A program made the translations under genes and the position numbers. Below are positions 36,601 to 47,746 of a stretch of DNA of 64,000 nucleotides, in pieces. Location: NCBI GenBank assembly GCA_963170055.1, contig CAUJGJ010000125.1, positions 2,060,901 through 2,124,900 on the forward strand, read 5' to 3'. The notes beneath the pieces are model-generated. The model had not been told where the DNA came from, did no database searches, and saw nothing but the letters and a program-made list of their open reading frames with translations. Numbering within the stretch: position 1 is the first letter of the stretch; the number at the start of each line of letters is the position of its first letter. The DNA comes from Halisarca cf. caerulea (Eukaryota; Porifera; Demospongiae; Chondrillida; Halisarcidae).

Positions 36601-39600
36601 CTTACATTCTTGCTAAATCATAGGATGGTTATTGCTTGTCCCAAGTAGTTTTTCCTTTAAGAACACGCCATGCATGTAAACAATACGATTTAGAAAACTT
36701 TTAAGTGATTAGTACTGTATGTATATCATACGTATGTATGTTGTGCATCCAGTTCTTGTAGACAAAGACTCTAACTAAAAGCATATTATTATTATCTAGT
36801 TTTAAAAAGGTGCTACATATGTACTACTAGAGCAAGCCAGCATCACTCCCAACCCATGTTATATACAAAGGTCCTGATAATACAGCAATACTCCAATATC
36901 CACCATGACAAAAGGAATAAAGTTTCAGTGTTTATATGGAATGATTTCTCAAGTTTCATCAATGTAGTATGCTACAGTATCTCTAAACAGTATCTACTTC
37001 CATTTTGTTCAACTTAAAATGAAAATCTTGCAATTATCCCCCCAATACACTTAAAATATCCATGTATTGTCTAAGACAACACACTGTCAAATAAGGTTCA
37101 ATGTGAAAGTTCATAATTCCAGGAGGAAACTACACATTTGACAAATGAAGGCTTAAAAACTTCTCTAATTTTCACTATGGTAATCTACGTATTGCATCAT
37201 TAATATGACATTTGACTTAGGAAAATTGGTTCATACAATACTTCATAGGAAGATGGCATACCAGAAAATTGCTAATCCTGTGCCTGACTAACTTTTAGGA
37301 AATATTCTGCTATCACCAAAGAGCATGCAAGTTAAATCATCGCAGGGAGAAATCTAAATTTCCATAATCACTATGGAAAGCATTCAGTCAAGTCAGAAAC
37401 TCCAACTTAATTTTGACCCACCCAGTACAACTCACAATAATAGCAAGAATCAAGGCAGGGATGAGGCAGGCCAACACCAGGAGAGTATATCCACAGAACA
37501 CCAGTCCGATTATGGAGAGGACAAGAGCCACCATAGCTCTACCACTGTGATCTTCTTGAGGAGCTGCAACAGTTACGGTAGTAGCTCCTGGTTGATGTGC
37601 AACAACCACTGTATTGGTACTCATCTAAAGTGGAATACTGGACAATAAACCCATGCCTGTTCACCAGAATACACTGAATACACATATAATACTATCATGC
37701 ATGAATACATGAATATGAACATGGACTGTTTACACACACTGTAGCATTTACTACACACTATTACAATCACTTGTACAAGTGTTACACAACAGACTTCATC
37801 TCATGACTGGTAATGATCTGTGCATTCACGTACTTGTGGTTGAGGATTAGCTGTAAATTTCACAGAAGTAGGAAAAAAAAGAATTAATGCAGCACAGGCA
37901 TGAGCATAGAATGGACATGCTGCAAAGCTACAAAATAATATTCATTAATAATACGTACATGTGACTATATGATGCAAGTTGGTAAATCAGCCTTTAAACA
38001 TAACCAAAGCAACTAAGTTTATGAGTTCCCTTCTTTCGTTAAGCCATTGCAACTTTGTGAGCTGAGTATAATTATATGTGCTTTAAATATATGTGAGAGG
38101 AAATTTGCTTCCATATCTTAAAAGTCATGTATATTTGCATAGCTTTGTGGTACAGTTAGCACAAAAAAAACTATTGAAGATGTACATGCGTACATAACTG
38201 AGGCAGACATGCAATATAGGAAAAAATAATACAATTTCAAAATCACACTGTACAGACACCATTCCTATAGCTGTGAAACTGAACATACAATACACCTCAC
38301 TACATGTTATTATGTAAACTCATGTAGATGCCTCAGCTATTTAGGGCTAGTGGCACATACCCCCACATATTGCTGGGATGCAAGAGTTATGGAAATAAAA
38401 ACTCAATGAAAGCCATAGCATTAACACATTTGTGTGTTTTCTCCGCATTGCCATAGTACATACATACATACGTACGTAGCACAACAATATTTCCCTTTTA
38501 GAGAAGTAGGCATGCAAAACAAATTCCAGTCAAAATACCGAGAGATATGCCTACTTAGCAATAATACTAGCAAATATATATATAACACAATATTTCAGAC
38601 TATTTCATATTTACATAATTTATATGGCTTTATTAGGATTTCACAGCAGGAAATTTTGTTTCTGATGGGTGGGCTGCAAAAGCCTGCAATACCCAAACAC
38701 CAATCACACATGTGAAACTGTTAAGGCCACACAAAGTAAATAATATGTTTCTGGTGTAGGCCATCTTTGAAAATTCACCAGGCCACCATGGTGGTTTTAT
38801 TTACTTTTTCAATCTAGTCAAATGCATTTATGCAAGTATATTCCGTATACCTGTGAACTGATACTATATAATGCTAACAAGAATGTTGAAGCCAAGCAAG
38901 TTGAAAGACACAAACTTATAAAGCACAATTAGATGGGGAGTGCCAGTCTGTGTGGAACCAGACAGCCACTAGTCCCACAATAACACAATGGTTGTGATAA
39001 ACGTATGCACATGCTATACTGGATAATTTGCAAAATTCTGGTCAGGGTTTGAAGCCACCATGCTTACTATGTTTTCTTTTTCTTTCTATTTTTCACTTAT
39101 GTAAATTATTGACCAGGAAGGGACCAGAAACATAAGATTAATTTTCCATGGCCTAAATTCAGACAATGTGATGCAGATAATGAAACATAATATCATTTAT
39201 GTGTGCATTCAGAACGTACCAGTTCCAGGATAGTATTGGGGAGGGGGTGCAGCGTATCCTTGTTGCGGAGGAGGGTACTGTTGAGGAGGATAGGGTTGGT
39301 TGGGATCTTTGACAGCAGGATAGGCTGAAGGGAATATCCAAGTAATTTATTTAAATTTACAACTCATAGCACTTATTCCAGCTGACTGATAAAGGACAAA
39401 TCCCAAGGGCAAGTGTGGAGGTATATGTGTTAAATCATATGCAGATAATTATGGAGTATGGTAGTACTCCATATATGTAGGATTCACACAGAAAAAAACA
39501 TGGCTGCCATACATTAGCACAAATTTGTTTTCACCCAATAACTAATGGTATGCATGGTGACTCCATAGATTTCAAAAGTGAATTTTGGTGCATTTTGACA

Positions 39601-40868
39601 CACCAGCTACATATAAACCTGCCTCTTTAAAGAAATTTGAAGTACACTCGCTAAAGTATGGTTCTGCAACATCAGTACCATTTTAAGATTCTTATCATTA
39701 TTTTTCTTGTTCTTTTTTTTCAAACTGAGCTACAGGTCACCAATAAGGGTCCAGAGGTCTCATCTTTCATCGGCAAGCTCTGATTGTTAGCAAAAAGTGC
39801 CTTTTGTAGGTTAGCAACACCTACACTTCTAAAGCGAGAAAAAATTTAATAGGCAAATCCCATACATTTGCATGATCAGCTATTTTTGGATCAGTGAAAT
39901 GGCTACGCAAGACCAGACATACACATACATACATGTACTAGTCTTCATAATTTTGGTAGGTTATAAACACAGGATGATCATTATCTCTTTGTATCATGAT
40001 AGTAATTTCATCGTACCATAGTCGTAAATATATCGTCATAAATTTGTATTACGATTACAAAGTGGGAACTTTTTAATGACCTGTAACATATGTATGTGTA
40101 GCCCTATACTTGTCTAGCCCTATACCTGTCTTGCCTTTTGCCCACCTAGCCCTGTACCTGTTTTGCAACTTACCCTTGTTTCAAGTGTTTTGGAGGATCT
40201 TATTGATAAACCCTTTTTGCACGATCCTGTGTCAAACCTACATCCTTTTACCATTTTGAAATGATTATATTAAACATTGTTATTTAAATCGTGGAATAAT
40301 AATGATAGAAAGGACCATGGTCCATGGTCCCTTCTATCATTTTCATTGTCAATTTTAAAAATTTCGGGAAAGCGGGAGGAGAAAATGTAAGGAAAAAAGA
40401 ACTGTTCAAACAGCAGGCTGAGTGCGGCAGCACTTCAAATTCGCGGTGGGTTCTCCAAAATCGCCACTATCGTCCTACACGTTTCTATTTGGCTAAAAAC
40501 GTCCCAACTCCCGGTAATTGTCCATCATCTTTCCACTCATTGGTCTTGGCATTTATCATTGTCATTTTCCTCCGTTCTTCACACTCAACACCACTTGGTG
40601 GTAGTCTCGTACCCGGCCGGCGGAAGGGGCTGGGTACGAGACTAACGTGGTGGTACATTTAATGACGACCAATAGACTAATGTGTGTAACTCGCATTTGA
40701 CACTGCTTTTGACCCATCGTTCTGAATTACCCCACTTTATCCTAGACGCTGGGACACGCTAGTATCAGGGAGTCACCAAGACTCTACAAGACATCGTGTG
40801 ATTCTGCATATTAATACTGTAACTTTTCATACAGGTTTGGGATGATGACAAAACTTACGTTGCGCCAT
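33603..40868 (-). CDS. Proline-rich two-helix membrane protein, paralogue D
   Basis: Five minus-strand exons: 40859-40868 (ATG), 39220-39324, 37834-37850, 37436-37624 and 33603-33776 (stop TGA). All sites are GT-AG and frame is continuous: 164 residues. Exon 2 encodes a Pro/Tyr/Gln-rich segment (PYPPQQYPPPQQGY). Exon 4 differs from A-C at its start (MSTNTVVV) but keeps PQEDHSGRA and the first helix; the last exon starts AVASPHEHS and holds the second helix with Val/Ile runs. It is the most diverged and largest copy, 7.3 kb, because its introns host repeats (33974-34600, 39450-39920, 40085-40262). It is separated from A-C by the 19.8-33 kb transposon-rich block. Confidence 0.78.
33974..34600. 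mobile_element. Inverted-repeat element in the last intron of paralogue D
   Basis: Left end ACCGAAACTTTCACAGTACT and right end (inverse) CTGAAACTTTTGCGGTACTA are imperfect inverted repeats about 40 bases long, each containing GTACTAAACTTT. Internal open frames up to 102 residues show no known domain. The CGCGAAA/TTTCGCG style recurs at 41065 and 52340. Confidence 0.65.
34601..37435. other. Intron sequence of paralogue D; nothing recognised
   Basis: A 105-residue open frame at 35869-36186 has a start and a stop but no recognisable domain and no close splice or promoter context. The rest is AT-rich intron. Confidence 0.35.
39450..39920 (-). repeat. Dispersed ~450-bp repeat X, copy 1
   Basis: Inverse copy of 55805-56290: shared blocks include AAACATGGCTGCCATACATT, CCTACAAAAGGCAC-TT (inverse) and 'attaaattttttctcgcttt' (inverse). 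Its outer end is the palindrome ATGGAGTATGGTAGTACTCC. Lies in intron 1 of paralogue D. Confidence 0.7.
40085..40262 (+). repeat. Single arm of the foldback family
   Basis: Aligns with the right arm of the palindrome at 55038-55577 (CCTGTCTTGCCTTTTGCCCA, GCACGATCCTGTGTCAA, CCTTTTACCATTTT) but has no opposite arm next to it. Confidence 0.75.
40602..40644. mobile_element. 43-bp foldback MITE, relative of 29854
   Basis: TAGTCTCGTACCC at the left and GGGTACGAGACTA at the right. Flanks ACTTGGTGG (40593-40601) and ACGTGGTGG (40645-40653) match at 8 of 9 positions, a probable 9-base target duplication. Confidence 0.78.
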
Positions 40869-41298
40869 GACTAATCCGTTCAGACGTTAGATGATTTCTT
40901 CCAACAAAATTAGAGCTCTTTCGCCACTGGGTAGGATGTAATCGTATAGGCTACGCGTACGCCCACTACAATAAACAAGGAATTCGCGCCTCCACCCATA
41001 TTACGGCTCCACCCAGGCGACCAAGCTGAGCACGTGCACATCGCATAGACACGTATTTTCGCGCGTGACTAAACTTTCGCGGATTTCGTGGATGACGTCA
41101 GAATCCGCGAAGAATATTATAGTCCCGGGAATTTTAACAATGAGAAAAAAGGGACTTTGTCTTTGCGGATATTTATAGGCCGTAACAACCTCTCAGTGTT
41201 CAGTTCTGTGTTTCCAGTCAGCAGATGTCTATCAAATCGTCCCCCCCCAATCAAAAGCTCCATTACGGACTGCTACCCCGACCTTGAGAATGTCATAA

Positions 41299-41376
41299 TA
41301 TATTATTATTATTATTATTATATATATATATTATTATTATTATTATTATATATATATTATTATTATTATTATTATA
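41299..41376. repeat. Mixed (ATT)n/(TA)n microsatellite
   Basis: Alternating ATT and TA runs. Open frames of Tyr/Ile through it are artefacts. Confidence 0.95.
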
Positions 41377-41416
41377 ACTGTATATCATGCCACACTGGCA
41401 CTAGAACTGTACAGTT

Positions 41417-43590
41417 CTATGCAGCACACAAGTTAAGTCTCACCACATGAACAAGGAAAGCAACAACACCAAAAAGGACACTAAGCCTAACAAAACACAC
41501 AGTCAAATACACAACCAAAAAAGAAAACATTAAAACAATCAAGGCAAACACAGACTGATAACTCCAACAATCCAAATCTTGCTTCCACAATTTTTCAATC
41601 ATCTGCCTCAATCCATTGTCTATACTTCCTCTGTGTAACAAATCAACCACTTTCTCCTCATCCGACATTTCCTCCCATCCCATTGATCTACACCCTCTTG
41701 ACTTCAAGTCGTCTCTCCACCAGGTGGTATTACTACAGTATAGAAACCAGTGGACCACGTCTTTCACTTCCCCTCTGTCACAGTGCCTACAAATACGCTG
41801 CTCTCTTTGTTCTTTCCTCCATCTCCCCATTTCAATCCTCAGTCTCACCGTACCTCCTCAAATTATCATCATCATCATTCTTCTCTGTCTTTTGTCATAA
41901 TGTACACTACTGTTGGTTCCTCATGTTTCCTCATAACTTCCCTCAGAAGGGCAAGTTTTGGTTGTTTTGAAGCCACCTCTAGCCATTCACTCCTCACCTT
42001 CCTACGAAAGGAATCACCCATTATCGACTTAAGCTCCCCCAAGGATACACCTTCTACCCCTTCACTACACAACCCTTCCCATCCTATCTCTGCCGCACAT
42101 TGCATCAGCTGCTGAAACCAGCTTCCCTTCTCCCTCATCACTTCCTCAGCTGTCTTCTTCAAGATTCTATCACTGCTCATTGAGCTCGACATTACACGAA
42201 ACCAAAAGCCTAAACACTGAATTTTCACCAAACTGGAACTGGAAGCACCCCAGTTTCAAGCATTAAGGAGGCCCTAGGATGCCTCCAGTCAACACCGTAG
42301 AACATCCTAAGTACTGTAGTTGTTCAACCTGATCCAGGTTGCTGCAACAACCCCAGACTTCAGATCCATACAACACCACTGAATTAACCATAACCTCCAT
42401 CATCTTCAGAAAGGTATGCCCATTTATCTGCCCCTCCACCCTTCTACATCCCTCCCACCAAGACCACAAGGCTTCACTCCCTGCTCTTACCCTATCCTCA
42501 ACCATGACCTACAGATCCACATGCTCCTCAAGGATGCACCCCAAATATTTCACCTTGTCCACTACTGGAACGTCCTCACTCTCAATCATGAAACCACAGC
42601 TAGATCTAGGCACACCTTTACCGCAAAAATGCACTATGGCACATTTGCTTGCATTAAACTTCAGAGATTTTTGTGCCCCCCACTTTTCAACTTCCTTCAG
42701 CACAAGCTTCAGATTCTCTTCATCTTTGGTCGTTATAGCTGCGTCATCAGCATACATTAAGCCAGGACATATTTCATCTCCACACTTCACTCCCACCCCC
42801 ACATTTTTCAAATTGGCCATCAAATCATTAGCATACAAAGAGAACAGAAGTGGTGACAACACACATCCCTGCCTCACCCCTACCTCTACTGCAAAAGGCT
42901 CACTCATCGATCTGCAACTCAACTCTCACTTGCAGGGTATTGTGGGTGTACAACCCTTTCAACAAACCTATTACCTGGCCTCCCAAACCCAATTTCTCCA
43001 AACAACACCACAACATGTCCCTATTAACACTATCATATGCCTTTTCCAAGTCCAGGAAGGCCACAAACATACCCTGGTTGCCCCTCTTGATGTGCGTCTG
43101 TGCCATTAGCACCAAAGGTAGAATCTGGTCCCTACAGCCACGGCCTTCTCTAAAACCACCCTTCTCTTCACATATCAGCCCATTCAAGGACACTACTTGA
43201 TAGAGCCTCTTTTTGATAATGGAGCACATGGCTTTACATGGAACTGAAATGAGAATAATTCCCCTGAAGTCACAAGATCAACTAATCTTTCCACATTTCT
43301 TCTTTGGAATATATATATAGGCACAAGTACACCCTGCCGCCATATACTGGGAACTATGCTTAGCCTATGTCTCCAACTTGTCTGAAACAGTGCAAGCCAC
43401 AGATTTTGCAACAACCCACAGGACATCATCTCTGCTGTTATACCATCTGCATCCGGAGATGCTTTCTTCTTTAACTTCCCCAGGGCCTACACCACTTCCT
43501 CCCTCATCATCTCACTCTCTAAGCAATCTCTCCCTTCCAGTACTTTAATTCCTCTTGCTCTCCTCACAACCAACAACTTCTTAATTCTTC
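41417..43590 (-). pseudogene. LINE retrotransposon relic, 3' half with reverse transcriptase
   Basis: On the minus strand: near 43590-43380 KLKKKASPDADGI and EMMS, the N-terminal RT region, with a stop; 43229-42900 GFREGRGCRDQ and FLDLEKAYDSVNR (RT A-box, catalytic Asp); 42922-42509 VGVRQGCVLSPLLFSLYAND and YADDAAITT (catalytic YADD), then KSLKFNASKCAI and VKYLGC; 42505-42263 VVLYGSEVWGC, the thumb region; 41848-41417 RWRKEQREQRICRHC and a HWFLYC finger-like end. Frames change several times, so it is dead. No ORF1 or endonuclease part was seen upstream, so it is 5'-truncated. This is a non-LTR element; the clade was not determined. Confidence 0.85.
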
Positions 43591-43678
43591 ACCTGATGCT
43601 CTTTCATGATTCAGCAAACCTTCAAAGTATTGCTTCCATACTTGAATTGCATCATCCCCCATTGCTACTTCACCATTG

Positions 43679-43682
<4 letters not shown>

Positions 43683-43737
<55 letters not shown>
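43683..43737. repeat. (TA)n microsatellite
   Basis: About 54 bases of TA between the LINE relic and the next retroelement relic. Confidence 0.97.
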
Positions 43738-43740
<3 letters not shown>

Positions 43741-43744
43741 TTTA

Positions 43745-45062
43745 CACCTACAGTGTATTAACCCATCTGAGGCCTGCCTATTCGGCTCTCCAATTGGCAG
43801 CCTTGACTGAGGGTATTGAGGCAGTACTCAACTCCAAGAAGAGATCCTTGGAACTCCTAGGTGAAAGGCTCAAGCTGCTCCATGCTTATGATGCCCTCAA
43901 TTTGCCTTTTGAGGAATGCTATGGCTCTCCCAAATATATTGTACATACTCCGTACAGCACCCTGTTTTTCATCCCCCGTCTTGCTTGAACTGGACTGTCT
44001 TCAGAGATCTCTCCTGGAGGCTATTTGCAATGTGTCCTTGAGTGATGAGAGTTGGTCTCAAGCTTCACTTCCTATTCGGGCAGATGGGCTTGGTATCAGG
44101 AAGTTTGCCATGCTGGCTTCATCTGCATTTTTGGCATCAGCTGCTGGCTCTTCCTTGATAGCACAAAGGATCTTGCCTTCATCTTTGACCAATGCTATCT
44201 GACCTTTCAATGATGATGCTCTGGTTGTGTGGTCCCAGGGTCATGCCTCCGTAGCTCCAACTGGTGTTGATGCATCAAAGCAGAAAGCCTGGGACACTCC
44301 GCACATTGAGACTATATATACAGTTTCATCCCATTTCTCCTCAGCCGATGACATTTCCAAGGGACGCCTGCTTGCCTCTCAGCAACAGGAATCTGGAGCC
44401 TGGCTCAGTGCCCCTTCAGTGTCATCTTTTGGTTTGAGGATGGATGACAAAACAGTGAGGATTGCGGTCAAACTCCGGTTGGGTACCTGTCTACGAACAC
44501 CCCATCAATGTGTTCTTTGTGGAGATCATGTTGATTCATCAGATACCCACGGTCTTCGCTGCAGAAGAAGTGCCGGTCACCACCCAAGGCATACTCACCT
44601 CAATGACCTTGTCAAAAGGTCCCTTGCCTCTATTGATGTGCCATCGATATATTGGAACCACCAGGCATTTGTAGGTCTGATGGCAAAAGGGTGAAAGGGG
44701 TGTCTGTCACCCCATGGCAATGGTGTGACAGACATGCATTGCATGGGATGTCACCTGTTGTGACATCTTTGCACCAACCTACACCACACTTGCATGCTAC
44801 TACAGACACTGGTTTGGTCGCTAACAGGGCTGAGGATATAGGAAGGTGAGGCTGTACCATGAAGTAGAGGCCACTCATGTGTTCATTCCCGTGGCAATAG
44901 AGACATCGGGAGCATTTGGTGATGAAGTACTTGCCTTCTTTAAAGAGGTTGACCGCCAATTGACATTCAAAACTCAGGATCCCCGATCTTTTTATCAATT
45001 GTGTCAGCAGTTCAGTGTACATGTTCAGAAGTTCAACTGTGTATCTATTTTAGGTTCTAGCC
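43745..45062 (+). pseudogene. RT-element relic: C-terminal zinc knuckle and endonuclease module
   Basis: Pieces in three frames, in order: LTEGIEAVLNSKKRSLELLG and CYGSPKYIVHTPY (43800-43970); ELDCLQRSLLEAICNVSLSD and LPIRADGLGIRKFAMLASSA (43985-44140); LRLGTCLRTPHQCVLCGDHV with HGLRCRRSAGHHPRH (44470-44600), a C-x2-C-x9-H-x3-C knuckle; then DGKRVKGVSVTPWQW (44685-44725) and EVEATHVFIPVAIET (44865-44905). In active relatives I recall the DGKR box as KRPDG with a following W-D, a PD-(D/E)XK-like site; here Pro-Asp is Val-Lys, so catalysis is lost. Two frame changes confirm decay. Confidence 0.62.
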
Positions 45063-45152
45063 ATGGATGATTATTTGCTTTTGTTGCTCTGGACTTGTAT
45101 TGTGTGCCTTGTGCAAGTACCCCCTGTGTATGATTTGTTATGTATGTGTGTG

Positions 45153-45215
45153 TATACATATATATATATATATATATATATATTGAAAAACATATATATA
45201 TATATGTATATAGAC
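45153..45215. repeat. (TA)n microsatellite pair
   Basis: Two TA runs separated by GAAAAACA. Confidence 0.9.
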
Positions 45216-45291
45216 AGATGTATTTAATGCTACTGATGTTTTGCACATTTCTTCATCTCTCAATGTACTGTCTGTGTTGCTCTTTCTGCAG

Positions 45292-45424
45292 TTACTGAAT
45301 TCACCACTCAAGGACTGTGCAGTAGAAATTTTGCTTCCCAGTTTGATTGACTCAAAACAATTGCCAATATTGTGTGAAATTCCTTTTGGTTACGATATTT
45401 TGAGGAAATTACTAACTTGTGAAG
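45292..45424 (+). CDS. Orphan exon-like open segment (unknown)
   Basis: CTTTCTGCAG lies before 45292 and GAAG|GTTGGT at 45424, enclosing 133 bases open in one frame: starts LLNSPLKDCAVEILLPSLID and ends Gly/Tyr-Asp-Ile-Leu-Arg-Lys-Leu-Leu. Amphipathic Leu-rich helices suggest part of an alpha-helical repeat protein. No joining exon was found; it may be a stranded piece of a gene broken by the surrounding repeats. Confidence 0.3.
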
Positions 45425-45570
45425 GTTGGTACATCTGCAATTCTCTGTTGGTGCAGTATATTTTTTTGTAATTTCAATTTAGGTACATAGTCAATGAAAG
45501 TGTTTCTGTTTCTTGTTGTTTCATGGTGTTGACATGAGGTTCAGTTCAATATTTTGACAGTGCTGCATTA

Positions 45571-46288
<718 letters not shown>

Positions 46289-46529
46289 TCATCCCAAGTC
46301 TTTGGTTTCTTAAAAGAGCTGGTAAATAGAGACTAGTAAGCATGTGGTGATAAAACATATCTTCATATAGTTGTATCTATGATGTGACATGACATTTGTG
46401 TGGCATTCGGGTCTGGTTCCGCGAGACTCCAGCTATAGTACTTATTTTATTGAATCTAACCACGCCCTTTAAGCTAATTAAGGGAAATACTCACGCCACA
46501 TAATTGGGTATCCTTTCTAAAAGGTGAAC

Positions 46530-47732
46530 ATGGTTCGTGTCGCTTTCGTTCACCCGGACCTTGGTATTGGAGGGGCTGAACGACTAGTAGTCGACGCCGG
46601 GTTGGCACTTCAGGACAAAGGTCACACCGTCGACATCTTTACCGCACACCACGATCCTAGTCACTGCTTTTCAGAGACGAGAGATGGGTCTCTTCGCGTC
46701 AAATGTGCTGGGGACTGGCTCCCAAGAAAAATATTCGGGCACTTGTATGCTCTTTGTGCGTACATGCGAATGATGTACCTGGCCATTTACATAGTTCTAT
46801 GCTACCGATCAAAATTTGACGTTTTCTTTTGTGACCAAGTATCTGCCTGTATTCCCATACTGAAACTGTCTGGAGCCAAGGTATTGTTCTATTGTCATTT
46901 TCCTGACCAGTTGTTAACTCAGAGGGACTGGTGGATGAAGAAATGGTATCGAAGGCCCTTGGATTGGTGGGAGGAGAAGACTACAGGTATGGCAAATGAG
47001 ATTGTTGTGAACAGCAATTTCACTGCTAAAATATTCCGTGACACATTCAAAAGCTTAAAGCAAAGAAAGCCTGCTGTTCTTTATCCTTCACTTCACTTCA
47101 ATGCGTTTGAGGTGGATGTACCGGACATTGATCTAGGAATCCCAAGTAGTGCAAGTTACGTTCTAGCTTCTATCAACAGGTACGAGAAGAAAAAGAACTT
47201 AAGTTTGTGTTTGGATGCTTTGCATTCATTCATGCGTCGCATCAGCCCTAGTGAGTTTGACCAAGTGCATCTCATTATTGCCGGAGGCTATGATGAAAGA
47301 GTTGTCGAAAACAAGGAATACTATGATGAATTACGGGCGCAAACAATCAGACTAGGCCTTGAAGAACATGTTACATTTTTTAGATCCATTAGTCATGATG
47401 TTAAACTTGCTATCTTGAAGAAATGCTCACTTCTTTTGTATACTCCGGAGAAAGAACACTTTGGCATTGTCCCTTTGGAAGCAATGTACATGGAAACTCC
47501 TGTCATCGCTACTAATAGTGGAGGACCTCTGGAGACCATTGTAAGTGGGGAGACTGGCTATCTCACCAACCCAGATTCTAGCTCCTATGCTGATCGTCTT
47601 TTCTATTTCTTCCGTCAACGAGGAGAGTTGGGCCACATGGGGAAGAGAGCAAAAAGCCGAGTGATTTCCACATTTTCTTTTGCCATATTTACTGAAAAAC
47701 TGGATCAGATGATTAGAAAACTAATCGAATAA
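46530..47732 (+). CDS. ALG2: Alpha-1,3/1,6-mannosyltransferase ALG2, intronless
   Basis: Transfers the second and third mannoses from GDP-mannose to the lipid-linked oligosaccharide on the cytosolic face of the ER, early in N-glycan assembly. The 400-residue length is usual for ALG2. The N-terminus MVRVAFVHPDLGIGGAERLV holds the Gly-rich donor-fold loop (G12, G14-G15, E17). HFPDQLL and the hydrophobic segment around residues 80-120 are typical of the family. The GT4 EX7E motif is EHFGIVPLE (E309-E317), followed by EAMYMETPVIATNSGGP. An in-frame GTG lies 6 bases upstream, but the ATG at 46530 is the natural start. One uninterrupted exon, unlike its neighbours; a retrocopy or an ancestral intronless state are both possible. 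A repeat begins 14 bases after the stop, so the 3' UTR lies in it. Confidence 0.95.
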   Translation: MVRVAFVHPDLGIGGAERLVVDAGLALQDKGHTVDIFTAHHDPSHCFSETRDGSLRVKCAGDWLPRKIFGHLYALCAYMRMMYLAIYIVLCYRSKFDVFFCDQVSACIPILKLSGAKVLFYCHFPDQLLTQRDWWMKKWYRRPLDWWEEKTTGMANEIVVNSNFTAKIFRDTFKSLKQRKPAVLYPSLHFNAFEVDVPDIDLGIPSSASYVLASINRYEKKKNLSLCLDALHSFMRRISPSEFDQVHLIIAGGYDERVVENKEYYDELRAQTIRLGLEEHVTFFRSISHDVKLAILKKCSLLLYTPEKEHFGIVPLEAMYMETPVIATNSGGPLETIVSGETGYLTNPDSSSYADRLFYFFRQRGELGHMGKRAKSRVISTFSFAIFTEKLDQMIRKLIE

Positions 47733-47746
47733 GATTACAGACTTTA

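Noticed and set aside
46524..46529. Start of ALG2 at GTG 46524
   Set aside because: GTG is not a usual start in nuclear genes; the ATG at 46530 gives the normal family N-terminus.
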